Source of the DNA: Tillus elongatus
Lineage: Eukaryota > Arthropoda > Insecta > Coleoptera > Cleridae
NCBI GenBank assembly: GCA_964006375.1
Contig: OZ023265.1
Span: 164,326,118 to 164,390,117 of the forward strand
Direction of reading: 5' to 3'
Length of the DNA stretch: 64,000 nt
Below are positions 1 through 10,707 of the stretch, one piece after another (position 1 is the stretch's first letter; each line of letters begins with the position of its first letter). Position numbers and translations under genes: made by a program. The notes below the pieces were generated by a model. That model did not search any database. It saw nothing but the letters and a program-made list of their open reading frames with translations, and was not told the origin of the DNA.

Positions 1-181
1 CTCATTAATTTTTCCGGTTTATACCTTTTTGGGAGACAATATTTTTGGGGGACTTTGGGGTGTATAACCGCTAACCTTCTTCTTTTGTTATAAAGTTGTG
101 ACAACTCTTTAAACTACTTTTCACCTCGGTAATCATTTTTGGTAGAGGGTTTTTATTTAGTTTTCTATACGGTTCTGTACG
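1..181 (-). pseudogene. Penelope-like element RT, inverted N-terminal piece
   Basis: Read on the minus strand, this stretch encodes a segment containing NPLPKMITEV followed by KSCHNFITKE. It matches, piece for piece, the better Penelope-like reverse transcriptase relic at about 21.5-21.7 kb (NPLPKMISEV, MRCHNLITKD). A stop follows soon after, and the rest is frameshifted. It belongs to the region just upstream of the RT finger motifs and would have worked in RNA-templated copying of the element. At about position 181 the sequence switches abruptly to the C-terminal half of the same protein on the plus strand. The left end lies outside the window. Family assignment is by motif pattern; the element is certainly non-functional. 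Confidence 0.6.
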
Positions 182-572
182 GATTTAGAAAATGAAAGTG
201 AGTATTTTTATAGAGTATGGTTTCGTTATGTGGACGATATTTTTGCAGTGTGTAACATAAATATATGCAAAGTAGATGATTTTAATAAAAGACCCAACTG
301 TCAATTTGATTCAATAAAATTCACCCACGAATTAGAAATTAACAGTAAACTTACTTTTCTAGATGTACTAGTTATTTAAAATAATAATTCCCTTGAACAT
401 GATGTCCACATGAAGGTAACTACCACTTTATGTTACTTTCCAAATGACTCACGTCATACGTTTGCACAAAAAACGGGCGGTTTAAATTTCTTTGTAAATA
501 GATTAATAACATTTCCCTCAAGTAAAATTACATATAGTGGAGAATTAAAGTACATTAAACGTGGCTAAATAT
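182..572 (+). pseudogene. Penelope-like element RT, C-terminal piece
   Basis: The plus-strand frame reads through YFYRVWFRYVDDIFAVC, which holds the reverse transcriptase catalytic box (YVDD) in the context typical of Penelope-like elements. It continues with FTHELEINSKLTFLDVLVI, then an in-frame TAA at about 381. After the stop the same frame resumes with HDVHMKVTTT, FPNDSRHTFAQKTGG and VNRLITFP, the usual thumb-side region of these RTs. The enzyme would copy element RNA into DNA at a nick or chromosome end. The GIY-YIG endonuclease normally following the RT is not visible; an A-module repeat starts at about 637. The stop and the missing flanks make this a dead fragment. Confidence 0.8.
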
Positions 573-636
573 AACAAATATTCAGAACAAAGAAAATCTT
601 AGAGATATCCACGACATTCAGAAAAGATAAAAAAGT

Positions 637-945
637 TTGGACGCAGCAAGTGCGTTATGGAAGTGAATTTTCATTAAAATGTTTTTAGTAGCAAATATGT
701 CTCTGTAATGCAAGCAGGCATCAATTTGGTCACTGGTATAACCTATATAGTAGAAACAATGTATCATATTTCATCAAAATAACTTGCTTGAAAATGTACA
801 AAAATTTTCCGAAAATAAACTTTAAATGTATCCGAGAAAACTTGTTTCCTAGCCGACGAACCTTAGGCAAATAGCAAATTGAGTTAGTGAATTTCGAAGC
901 ATTTAATAAAAATTTGCTACCAAAACGCACTTACTGCGACTAGAT
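637..945. mobile_element. A-module MITE with ~35-bp terminal inverted repeats
   Basis: This is the reference copy of a short (about 305 bp) element. Its left end reads GGACGCAGCAAGTGCGTTAT and runs into AGTGAATTTTCAT. The right end is the inverse: ATTTGCTACCAAAACGC, then a degraded ACTTACTGCG. The interior contains TTGGTCACTGGTATAACC, TATATAGTAGAAACAATG and a Lys/Asn-rich AT tract. No transposase is present, so it is non-autonomous; the superfamily is not clear. More than fifteen full or partial copies recur through the window, alone or as the first part of the A-C-B composite. Confidence 0.7.
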
Positions 946-1797
<852 letters not shown>

Positions 1798-2289
1798 CAG
1801 GCACTTGTGAAGCCACAGGCTGTCTGTATTGTCTGTCCTGTCTGTTCTGTCTGTCCTGTCTGTCTTGTATGTCCTGTCTGTGCTGTCTGTCGAATATTAA
1901 GACGAGAAACATCCGCTAAGGTTCAGTCGTTAACCAACCTCCGATAGCTCCGATAGTTTTGTTTAAAATCTTTCCTTATAATTTTTGGTCCAGAACCCCA
2001 CCCCCAAATGTGTTTGGGCAAAATCAGCCCTTAGCCTTTTTTTGTCCGGAACCCCCCATGGGTGGGTAGGAGTGAAGCACTCTGATTGGCAAAATGGGCG
2101 TATTTGTGGTGAAAAGCGGCCTCTGATTGGTCAATTTCGGGTAAATGGGTGTGGCTAAAGAGGCGTGGTTTTAAAAATTGTGCATTTTTGAAATATGCTG
2201 GTTTTTTTTGGCCCAGAACTCTCATAGCTTATTTACTTTTGTGCAATCTGCCAAAAATGTAAAAAGTTGCAAAGTTGAACTAACTCAAA
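1798..2289. other. No gene; short CTGTCTGT-type repeat
   Basis: No coding signal. Positions 1818-1890 hold an imperfect run of TGTCTGTCCTGTCTG units. The rest contains two diverged copies of a motif near GGTCCAGAACCCCACCC and GTCCGGAACCCCCCATG, then AT-rich DNA running into the next C module. Confidence 0.5.
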
Positions 2290-2882
2290 AGCGATGAACG
2301 AAATAATTTTTTCCCTTACAAACATGTGTTTTAATTCAATGAAAAATGCAGAAATGCAATCATATAAGGGGTGTTTTGTTAAAAAAAGAAAGTGTGTATC
2401 ACCAACGACTTATGGGCCACCCTGCTATTCTCAAAATAATTATAGTTGTATAAGATGCAGCTCAAAACACCCTATAATTAACGTATAACATTTTTGCTCG
2501 TATCTTGTACATAAACAAAAACATTGAGTTTTACCGTAGAAATGAGTCACCCTGTAAAAGTGTAAACAGACAAAAACTGAAACTTACCCGGTATGTGGAT
2601 TTTAGGGGTTCTAGTTCTCGCTCATTTGAAGACATGTTTTCAAAACTCATAAGTCGCGGTCTTCTCAAAAACGAATTTCTTCTACGAAAATTTGCTAAAA
2701 GACTATTAAACCATAAACTCTATAGTTGAAACTACTGCCAAAGTATCAAAAAGAAAACCCAACATTTTCCCGGAAAAACTAGTCAAAATTTCCTGGCTAA
2801 CGAACTTATCCAAGCCACGTGCAAAAGGAAGGTACCTACCAAATTTCATCACAATCGGGCTATTATTTTTTAAGTTATCAGT

Positions 2883-2951
<69 letters not shown>

Positions 2952-2990
2952 TTAGTGAATTTTTACTTTTACGAAAAATTCCTTATATCT
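2290..2990 (+). mobile_element. Composite repeat, C-B modules, copy 2
   Basis: The C module (ACCAACGACTTATGGGCC, TAAGATGCAGCTCAA, ACACCCTATAATTAACG) is followed by B (CGCTCATTTGAAGACAT, CCTGGCTAACGAACTTAT, AAAAGGAAGGTACCTACC). It then reaches AAGTTATCAGTGGGA and a (TA)n tract at 2886-2949. The end shows ATTAGTGAATTTTTAC. The A module is missing here. Confidence 0.6.
2886..2949. repeat. (TA)n tract 2
   Basis: Uninterrupted TA dinucleotide at the junction AGTTATCAGTGGGA / CATTAGTGAATTT of the B module. Confidence 0.97.
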
Positions 2991-3130
2991 CATTTTATCT
3001 GTTTACTTCTAGATTTACCGTACTGGTTTATTCTCTAAGCTGTTCTGTCTCTTCTTTATCCTTTATCTTATACACATTCCACATCTCCCTTACGCTTACA
3101 AAATATCTTACTAAAACATTAAAGAAAAAA

Positions 3131-4322
<1,192 letters not shown>

Positions 4323-5033
4323 AAAAGAAAACTTGAATCACCAACGACTTATGAGCCAGCTTGTAATTGTAGAAATATTTTTGTAAGATGCAGCTCAAGA
4401 CACCCTATAATTAATGTATACAATTTTTTTCGTATCGTGCATAATAACGGATATATTGAACTTTAAAGATGTTTTACGAAAGTTCGACAAAAATGATATA
4501 CCATTAACCGATAAACTCTATAGCCAACACTACTGCTAAAGCATAAGAGAAAGGGTCTATTTGAAATGAATTTTCTGGGAATATTTTAGTAAAATGAAGG
4601 ACAATGACGATTGAAACTAAGACTTCAGGCTTTGTAAAACATTCTTCTTGAGACATTTTCCTTCCATAGCTCATATTAGTTTCACGTTCATTGCCCAAAT
4701 ATTACCAATTTTGACGTTTAAAATAGCGACTTTGACGTTTTGAGGAAAACCCAATTTTTTTTAATGCCTGTAACTTTTTTGCCCTTTAACCTATAGAGCT
4801 AAATTTTGGTAGGTAACTTACCTTTAATGATATAAACCCGCGTATGAAATTTGGTTGCCCCTACTTTGTTAATTTTAGAAATATAATTTTTTTTCGAAAG
4901 AAAACAACAAAATTTTCCGGGAAAACCTCGGCGGACTTTCCTGGATAACGAACTTATCCAAGCCACTTGCGAAAAGAAGGTACTCACCAAGTTTTATCAA
5001 AATCGGTGGATTATTTTTTAAGTTATAGGTGTG

Positions 5034-5131
<98 letters not shown>

Positions 5132-5263
5132 ATATAAAGTCTGAAACCGACCTCGGATTTGGGTTCCAGGGGTCCTAAATAGCGCTCATTTGAAGACATT
5201 TTTTCAAAATTCAAAAGTCGGGATCTCCTCATTAGTGAATTTTTTTAAAGAAAATTCACTAAA
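4323..5263 (+). mobile_element. Composite repeat C-B, copy 4
   Basis: The cleanest C-B unit, about 940 bp. It is bracketed by palindromes of the type TTAGTGAATTTT / AAAATTCACTAA at both sides (about 4296-4322 and 5232-5263). It holds a (TA)n tract at 5042-5128 followed by AAACATATAAAGTCTGAAAC and a GGTTCCAGGGGTCCTAA block. No transposase. The bracketing palindromes may mark the mobile or amplified boundaries. Confidence 0.6.
5042..5128. repeat. (TA)n tract 4
   Basis: TA dinucleotide in the B module, preceded by GTGACACACACA and followed by AAACATATAAAG. Confidence 0.97.
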
Positions 5264-6120
5264 AACATACATTTACGAGCAAATCTTACAATGAACAGAT
5301 TTAATTCAAATAAATTCCATGGCTGTCATCGTGGATATTCCCATTTGCATGTTCTAGTCGGACTTGTGTGTCGTAAAGTGAAAATCCAATGTAAAAAGCA
5401 ACGTATTGCATGATGAAACACACGGCAATCAGGAAGGCAATCAATTAAAACGGAGGACATGCTACACAGAACAACATTGCCCATTAAACACTATCAGGTT
5501 ATAATATCAGTAAAATGGGAAAATAATACCACATATAACCTATATAATTTCTCTTATTGAAAATCAATTTTTATTACCATTGAAGTACTAGAATCGCGTG
5601 TATCGGTATAAAAAATCACATTCAACAGCCATTAATCATGGATTATCGGCCTCTGTTTATATTTGCACTACTTATCTCTCCTCTGATAATGTAAATAGCA
5701 GTCGTTTCGAATTCAGAGGAGACATTCGAGCTAGTAGCATATAAAAACTCTAATAATATCGCCTAAACCAGACCACATTACAAATATTTTATCTCTGATA
5801 AGAAAGTTTTAACCAGTTCGTTTGTTTTAACTGCGCTTTTAACGCACACCAATGCCTAGCCTTGCTAGACTGTTTTGTTAATTCAGATTTAGATAAAAGT
5901 TAAATAAATTTAGTTTAGATAAAAATCTGGTTTACCGTTTCAAAACACGTTGAAAATATTATTGTTTGCATTGATGTTTTGTGTTAGGGTTCCGTTTTGT
6001 AATATATTCCGCCTAAAATGATAAAATTGTGTCGTGTAATACACCGCACGAGTCTCAAGACAAGACTCTATTAGACATAATGTACAATTATTCAATAATA
6101 AAACATAGAAAATAAAAATT
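5264..6120. other. No recognisable feature
   Basis: AT-rich unique-looking DNA. Short open frames lack any family motif or coding bias that I can see. No repeat family of this window is recognised inside it. Confidence 0.4.
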
Positions 6121-6180
6121 TGGGGACTCAGCATGTGCGTTATAGTATCGAATTTTCATAAGAATTGTACACTATTATCA
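6121..6180. repeat. A-type terminal repeat, long variant
   Basis: GGGACTCAGCATGTGCG, then TTATAGTATCGAATTTTC, then ATAAGAATTGTACACTATTA. It is close to the inverse of the A-type end at about 9889-9946, and the match extends past the usual A end into AAGAATTGTACACTATTA. It may be one end of a larger element, or a diverged A relic. Confidence 0.45.
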
Positions 6181-6225
6181 TACGGCATATTAGTAAAGTT
6201 AATACTTTAAACTTACACAGACATG

Positions 6226-6361
6226 TAAGACTAGATGCATTCTCGCAACGATTAGAACCTTGGACCGGTTTCGCTCTCATTAGTATGCCGTACTGAAGAG
6301 CTCTAATGAGAGCGAAACCGGTCTACGGTTTTAATTGTTGCGAGAATGCATCTAGTCTTAC
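6226..6361. repeat. Near-perfect palindrome around hammerhead unit 1
   Basis: The left arm begins GTAAGACTAGATGCATTCTC and the right arm ends with its inverse. The arms are about 58 bp with a few mismatches, and the spacer is about 19 bp holding the TATGCCGTACTGAAGAGCT segment. The left arm is an inverted copy of only the 3' half of the hammerhead unit (GAGAGC GAAACCGG onward), so it lacks the CUGANGA box. In RNA this arm would compete with the ribozyme fold. Confidence 0.85.
6275..6342 (+). ncRNA. Type I hammerhead ribozyme 1 (retrozyme-like)
   Basis: The hammerhead core is complete: CTGAAGA at 6293-6299, stem II GCTCT-AATG-AGAGC, then GAAA. Next comes ACCGGT, a self-complementary minimal stem III, and GTC at 6321-6323. 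Cleavage is predicted after C6323. Stem I pairs CCGTA just before the core with TACGG just after the cleavage site. After a small internal loop there is an outer helix with one bulge (CATTAG with TTAATTG). Position 7 of the core is A, which the consensus allows. The tiny stem III suggests efficient cleavage only as a dimer, as known for hammerheads of this class. RNA activity is inferred, not shown. Confidence 0.82.
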
Positions 6362-6627
6362 ATACTTTGTCCCTATATTGGGGTAGAAATGGGCCAGGGC
6401 TGACAATTTTGTAAATTGTTAGTTGTATACAGTCTATTTTTTTGACACTTTGTGTTATTTGGAGCTGGCGTGACAACATACTACTTGGTTCCGCAACTAG
6501 GTGACGGCACGTCCACCACTCACTTAGTATTTTAAGGCTGGCTATACTATAGCCGTATTACTTTTGGTGCATTTTTGCTACAATTAGTATGCCGTACTGA
6601 AGAGCTCTAGTGAGAGCGAAACCGGTC
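6324..6627 (+). mobile_element. 304-bp retrozyme-like monomer between two ribozymes
   Basis: The two predicted cleavage sites (after 6323 and after 6627) are exactly 304 bp apart. Transcription across both would release a 304-nt RNA with hammerhead-type ends, ready for circularisation. The monomer carries ATGCATCTAGTCTTACATAC, CCCTATATTGGGGTAG, GCTGACAATTTTG and GTTCCGCAACTAGGTGACGG. It has no open reading frame of note. Animal retrozymes are tandem repeats of a few hundred bp with type I hammerheads that depend on another element's reverse transcriptase; this matches that layout. Whether it is transcribed is unknown. Confidence 0.72.
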
Positions 6628-6645
6628 TACGGTTCTAATTGTTGC
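6577..6645 (+). ncRNA. Type I hammerhead ribozyme 2 (retrozyme-like)
   Basis: The better preserved of the two. Stem I outer helix CAATTAG (6581-6587) pairs perfectly with CTAATTG after the cleavage site. The internal loop is TATG opposite TT, and the inner helix CCGTA pairs perfectly with TACGG. The core CTGAAGA starts at 6597. Stem II is GCTCT-AGTG-AGAGC with all five pairs intact. GAAA is followed by the palindromic ACCGGT and the cleavage triplet GTC (6625-6627). Every base of the catalytic consensus is present. The loop II change relative to copy 1 (AGTG for AATG) leaves the helix untouched. Confidence 0.88.
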
Positions 6646-6845
6646 GAGCATGCATCTAGTCTTACATACTTTGTCCCTATATTGGGGTAGAAATGGGCCT
6701 TCGCTGACAATTTTGTAAATTGTTAGTAAGTTGTATACAGTCTCTCTTTTTTGACACTTTGTGTTATTTGGAGCTGGCGTGACAACATACTACTTGGTTC
6801 CGCAACTAGGTGGCGGCACGTCCACCACTCACTTAGTACTTACAC
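6628..6845 (+). mobile_element. Second retrozyme-like unit, 3'-truncated
   Basis: A direct repeat of the 304-bp monomer from the cleavage site to ACTCACTTAGTAC. It then breaks into unrelated or B-like sequence (GAGGTCCTAGTACGCGC). Identity with the first unit is high, with a 4-bp insertion near TTGTTAGTAAGTTGTATAC and scattered substitutions. Confidence 0.7.
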
Positions 6846-7655
6846 ATACCTTGAAAATCGATTTTTGAGGTCCTAGTACGCGCACATTTGAAGAATTCTT
6901 TCGAAGGTGTTACCATCGATATCTCTATTATCAAAAAAATCTTGCGCTGTAACTCCTTTTGAGAAAAATGCCCAAAACTCAATTTTCTATGAAGCTAAAG
7001 AACTAAATTTTGCTATATCTGTAGATACTGCCAGTCTCTTTAAAATAAACTTGTATTACAAATTTCATTACAGTTATACAAAAGATTTCCAGAAGGAAAT
7101 TTCATTCATATTTAGAAAAGTAAAGTATCTGCCAAATTATAAACGTTATTTTTCCTTATTAATCGCTAGTGTATGATTTCGTTTTAGTCAACCTAATCAA
7201 ACCGGTTTTTTCAATATCAACAATAACAAAATTATAATTTCAGATTCAAAGGTAACAAACTTATTTAGGCGTTTTAAACAAAAATTAGATCTTGTTCAAA
7301 ACGTATGAAATCGGTGCACTATTGGTTCTCAAAATGTCAAAATAAAACATAAAAAAACCAACATTCATCGAGCTGGATTCAATCGCGTAACCTTCTGATT
7401 AGGGGGCAAGCGCGATGCTACGCAATCTAGACCCACGTCAACTAACGTTTTATTTACGTGATACTTTATATCGGCTTCATGCCCGGGATATTATATTCAG
7501 AGTATACGTAACAATTAATTACATAATTAGTAGAATTACCATCGAAACACATCGCACGACTAGCTCGGTCTTATATGACGCCTTTAAGCATAAATATAAA
7601 AGAAACCATTTTAGAATCACGTTCATAGAGACTTACCTTGATTTTGCTTACAGCT
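6846..7655. other. No gene; B-like relic at the start
   Basis: The first ~65 bp (GAGGTCCTAGTACGCGC to CGATATCTCTATTA) are an old B-module variant. The remainder is AT-rich. The 89- and 98-codon open frames here have no recognisable motif. Confidence 0.4.
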
Positions 7656-7765
7656 CTAGTTTACACAAAATGTTATATATAGAGACTGTTTACAACCAAC
7701 TAACAATTTAGTAAATTGTCAGCCCTGGCTCATTTCTTTTATAATACCGGGACAATGTTTGCGTC
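7655..7765 (-). mobile_element. Inverted retrozyme-unit fragment without ribozyme
   Basis: Read on the minus strand this contains GAGCCAGGGCTGACAATTTA, then AAATTGTTAGTTG and AACAGTCTC. It parallels the middle of the 304-bp unit (GGGCCAGGGCTGACAATTTT, TTGTTAGTTGTATACAGTC). The hammerhead part is absent, so this is a partial, diverged third copy. Confidence 0.55.
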
Positions 7766-8189
7766 CGAAAGCGCTAAATTTTAGCATGCTACTGCAAGCG
7801 GCTTGATTGCTGGTTGACGTTAGAAGACACCGCTGATTTTAACAGCAGAGGGGTTGCTACTTGTCACAACTCTCATCTGAATCTGAAGATATGCGAAAAA
7901 TGTATACTAATGAATAAAAATGAATTAATGAAAGTGATTAAATTTGTTTAAAATCAATCTAGAATTACGATTTATTATGTATAAATATGAAACTTCCTAT
8001 TCTTCACGCCATTTAAAATTTAAAGCCATCTCCCTTTCATAGTTTAATATGACAACACATAGCTATTGTGATGAGAGACGAGTATACGCTCTGCGCATCG
8101 CATAACCTCGAAATCGACTCCGTTAATGCAAATTGCTAATACCTTACAATCTTATAATATAAAACAACTACGTATACTCTAAGCTTAAT
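7766..8189. other. No recognisable feature
   Basis: AT-rich DNA with no coding or repeat signal that I recognise. Confidence 0.35.
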
Positions 8190-8202
8190 ACAAATAGTAG
8201 GT

Positions 8203-8560
8203 GTATGTGTGTGTTTTTTTCTTTAACGTCGGCCTATTTCCGCGACTATGGCCAATCACCGACGCCAGGGAGCAGTTTTACCTCACTATCCTGGAAATTT
8301 TGCCGAACCCCTGCCTTTCTGTAAGGAGGGTAGGGATCTTTAACGTGCCCAACATCGCATGAACACGGGAGCGACGGCTTTACGCCCCCTACGAAGGGCG
8401 GAACGTGCAGACATTCAACTTGCTCAAATACAATGCCAGAACCTCGGCTGATGTTAATGTTACAGTTTGTACTGAAAAAGTGAAAGGAGTACCCTGAGAT
8501 CGAACCCAGTACCCTTCGGTTCAGAGGCACACGTTCTTACCCCTGAACCACCGAGGTTCT
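8203..8560 (-). mobile_element. SINE-1, full-length copy with 13-bp target duplication
   Basis: The element is flanked by perfect direct repeats ACAAATAGTAGGT at 8190-8202 and 8561-8573. On the minus strand it begins CCTCGGTGGTTCAGGGGTAA (tRNA-like, with an A-box-like TGGTTCAGGGGT) and has a B-box-like GGTTCGATCTC about 45 bp later. The body includes GAGCAAGTTGAATGTCTGCA, GTTGGGCACGTTAAAGATCC and GGCAAAATTTCCAGGATAG. It ends ATAGGCCGACGTTAAAGAAA and a short (ACAC)n tail. SINEs have an internal Pol III promoter and are moved by LINE proteins. The 94-codon frame spanning it is incidental. Confidence 0.88.
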
Positions 8561-8657
8561 ACAAATAGTAGGTAAATAATATCCCAAGTTTTAATTTTAA
8601 CTTAACTTTAACAAACGCCCTCGGCCGTCGATTGTAGTAATATATTATGATTCAAAT

Positions 8658-8930
8658 GGTGATAACTCAATTTCTCATTAAACTAGAATCTTCAGTTTTG
8701 ATACACAGTAAAACCTACATAAAAACAGAGTGGGTACTAAATTTAAAAAATGACACAATGAGCTTCACAAATAATTACAAATTTGTTTTAAAAACCCTTT
8801 TTTGTTATTTTGTTTGCAGAAACTGGTTCGATTGAGTTGATTAAAACGGATCATCCAAGCGATTAATATGGAAAAATACTTACCTGCCATCTTTAATTTC
8901 ACAGGTGCATTCCTTTTGTAAATAAAATTA
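8658..8930 (+). repeat. Dispersed repeat D, copy 1
   Basis: Shares, at moderate divergence, a series of segments with 9425-9690: GATAACTCAATTTCTCATTA, AAACCTACATAAAAACAGAG, ACTGGTTCGATTGAGTTGA and TTCACAGGTGCATTCC. No coding content. Function unknown. Confidence 0.6.
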
Positions 8931-9365
8931 AAATTTGTGGTAAATTTACAGATTAGTACATGGGAGGTGTTTAGAAAATTTTCAGAAACATGCTTAGGAC
9001 CCCTTCTGGATGCCCAAACCACAAGAACATTTTCTTGCAAACAGCCCACAAAACAGTTACGGGACCAGAGGTGAATAGGGGTTCTGGGCGGGGAAGAAAA
9101 TAAAAAGGAAATGTGAGTGGAAAGTGCGAAAGAAACAGCCCACTTGGACCTCTATAAGCTGCCTTTATCCCATTTTGCAGCTATTCCTAGGCAGTGAACC
9201 AAGATTTTAAATTTATGTTTAAATTTTTATCTCATTTCATTTTTAAAAATCTTTTTCCAAAAATGATTTTGAGGTTGCTTTGTTTGTCAGTCTTACTTAG
9301 TAAGGTGCAATATTTTATCATTTTTAAAAAGTATGGATACAGCAATAGTAAATAAGTGTTGAAAA
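8931..9365. other. No recognisable feature
   Basis: Non-coding DNA between the two D copies. A 94-codon minus-strand frame at 8765-9049 overlaps repeat D and has no family motif. Confidence 0.35.
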
Positions 9366-9946
9366 GGGTCTGGGTGCAGCAAGTATGTTATGGTAGAGAA
9401 TTTTCGTAAACATATTTCAAATCCGATAACTCAATAAATTTCCCATTAAGCTAGAATATTTAATCTTGAGCCGTAGTAAAACCTATCTAAACGCAGCGTG
9501 CGTACTAAATTAAAGGAAAATAACACAATAACTACAAATTTGTTTTAGAAAACCTTTGTTATTATTTGCAAAAACTAGTTCGATTGGGTTGACTAAAACA
9601 AAACGATGCAAGCAATTGATAAGGAAAAATAACTGCCATATTTCTAATTTGGCAGGTACATTCGCTTTGTAAATAGTTAAAAATTTTTGAAAAATTTTTG
9701 CAACTTGAATAAAATTTGTAACACTATTTTTTTAAAGAGACTTGGAGTACTTACATATTATATCTACCAATTTTAATTTTCTAGCTCCATAGAAAATATA
9801 AGTTTTTTCAAATAATCGCTAACTGGGACTCTAAAAGCGATCTCCAATAAATTTAAAGAATTGTTTTTAATAATATATCTTACTAATAGTGTACAATTCT
9901 TATGAAAATTCACTACTATAACGCACTTGCTGCGTCCCGAACTTTT
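9366..9946. mobile_element. Element with A-type ends enclosing repeat D
   Basis: The left end is GTCTGGGTGCAGCAAGTATG with GAGAATTTTCG. The right end is GAAAATTCACTACTATAACG then CACTTGCTGCGTCCCG. Between them sits D copy 2 (9425-9690) instead of the usual A interior. It may be a size variant of the A family that captured other DNA, or two separate A ends. Confidence 0.45.
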
Positions 9947-10110
9947 TGTTTTTGCTTCACGTAACTCATGTTCTTTTTTTTTACTTTCAGGTAAGTTTTC
10001 TACATCCCACAACTTATGAAGCAGGTAACAAATTATAATCCTAAAAAACAAATAACTGTTTTTTCTAGTTAAGTAGAGCCAAGAAACCATTTAAAAAAGT
10101 TAAATCAGAA

Positions 10111-10165
10111 CAATATAAAGGCAGGACGCAGCAATGCGTTGTTAGCGAATTTTTTAAAAGCTTCT
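10111..10165 (+). repeat. A-module left end only
   Basis: GCAGGACGCAGCAATGCG then TTAGCGAATTTTTT. Truncated after about 50 bp. Confidence 0.5.
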
Positions 10166-10249
10166 AAATTTCCAGAAACCCAATTAAATAAACCATTTTC
10201 ATGTGAAAAATATAAAAACGAATAGAAGAATTTTTTTATTTTTTATTTA

Positions 10250-10660
10250 TTTTTATTTCAACAACACACCACGAGGGCTCACAGCCTAAATACTATCGTA
10301 CCGTGGGTGTCGACAAGGCAACTTGTTAATTCTGGACTTGAAGGTTTGGAAGTTCGGAGAAGGACAAACATGTGCCGGCAAGGAATTCCCCAACTTAAAA
10401 GTCCTCGGGACAAATGAGCGGGCATAACAAGATGTTCTATGTCTGGTGACCTGGACAGTAATAGGTTGCATTCGCTCTGTTCCCCTGGTAGATCTGTTGG
10501 GGGTAGCAGGTGGATGAACTATGGAAGAAAGCTCCTCTGAACAGTGCCCGTGCAGATATCTATAAAAGAGAGATAGAGGTCACCAACAGCACGTCGGTGG
10601 GCAAGGGATGGCAGCCTTTGGATGAGGGTAGGGTCACCGATGAGACGTATAGATCTATAT
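10250..10660 (-). pseudogene. Jockey/CR1-type LINE 3' end (copy 1)
   Basis: The minus strand encodes the extreme C-terminus of the LINE ORF2 (QVTRHRTSCYARSF, LGNSLPAHVCPSPNFQTF, INKLP). This is followed by TAGTATTTAGGCTGTGAGCC and TGGTGTGTTGTTGAAATAAA, the family 3' end. Only about 400 bp of the element is present, as expected of a 5'-truncated retrotransposed copy. The C-terminal region of these proteins is cysteine/histidine-rich and its role is poorly defined. Frameshifts make it inactive. Confidence 0.75.
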
Positions 10661-10682
10661 ATTATAACTTATGACTATCAAC

Positions 10683-10707
10683 TATTATTATTATTATTAT
10701 TATTATG
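10683..10707. repeat. (ATT)n tail of RNase H LINE
   Basis: About eight ATT units (TAA on the minus strand) directly at the 3' end of the minus-strand LINE that follows; read as its 3' tail. Confidence 0.7.

Noticed and set aside
6907..7176. 89-codon frame
   Set aside because: No motif; begins within a B-like relic and is AT-rich chance sequence.
8246..8530. 94-codon frame conserved at 8.2 and 25.4 kb
   Set aside because: Conserved only because both lie in the SINE-1 body; the frame has no protein motif.
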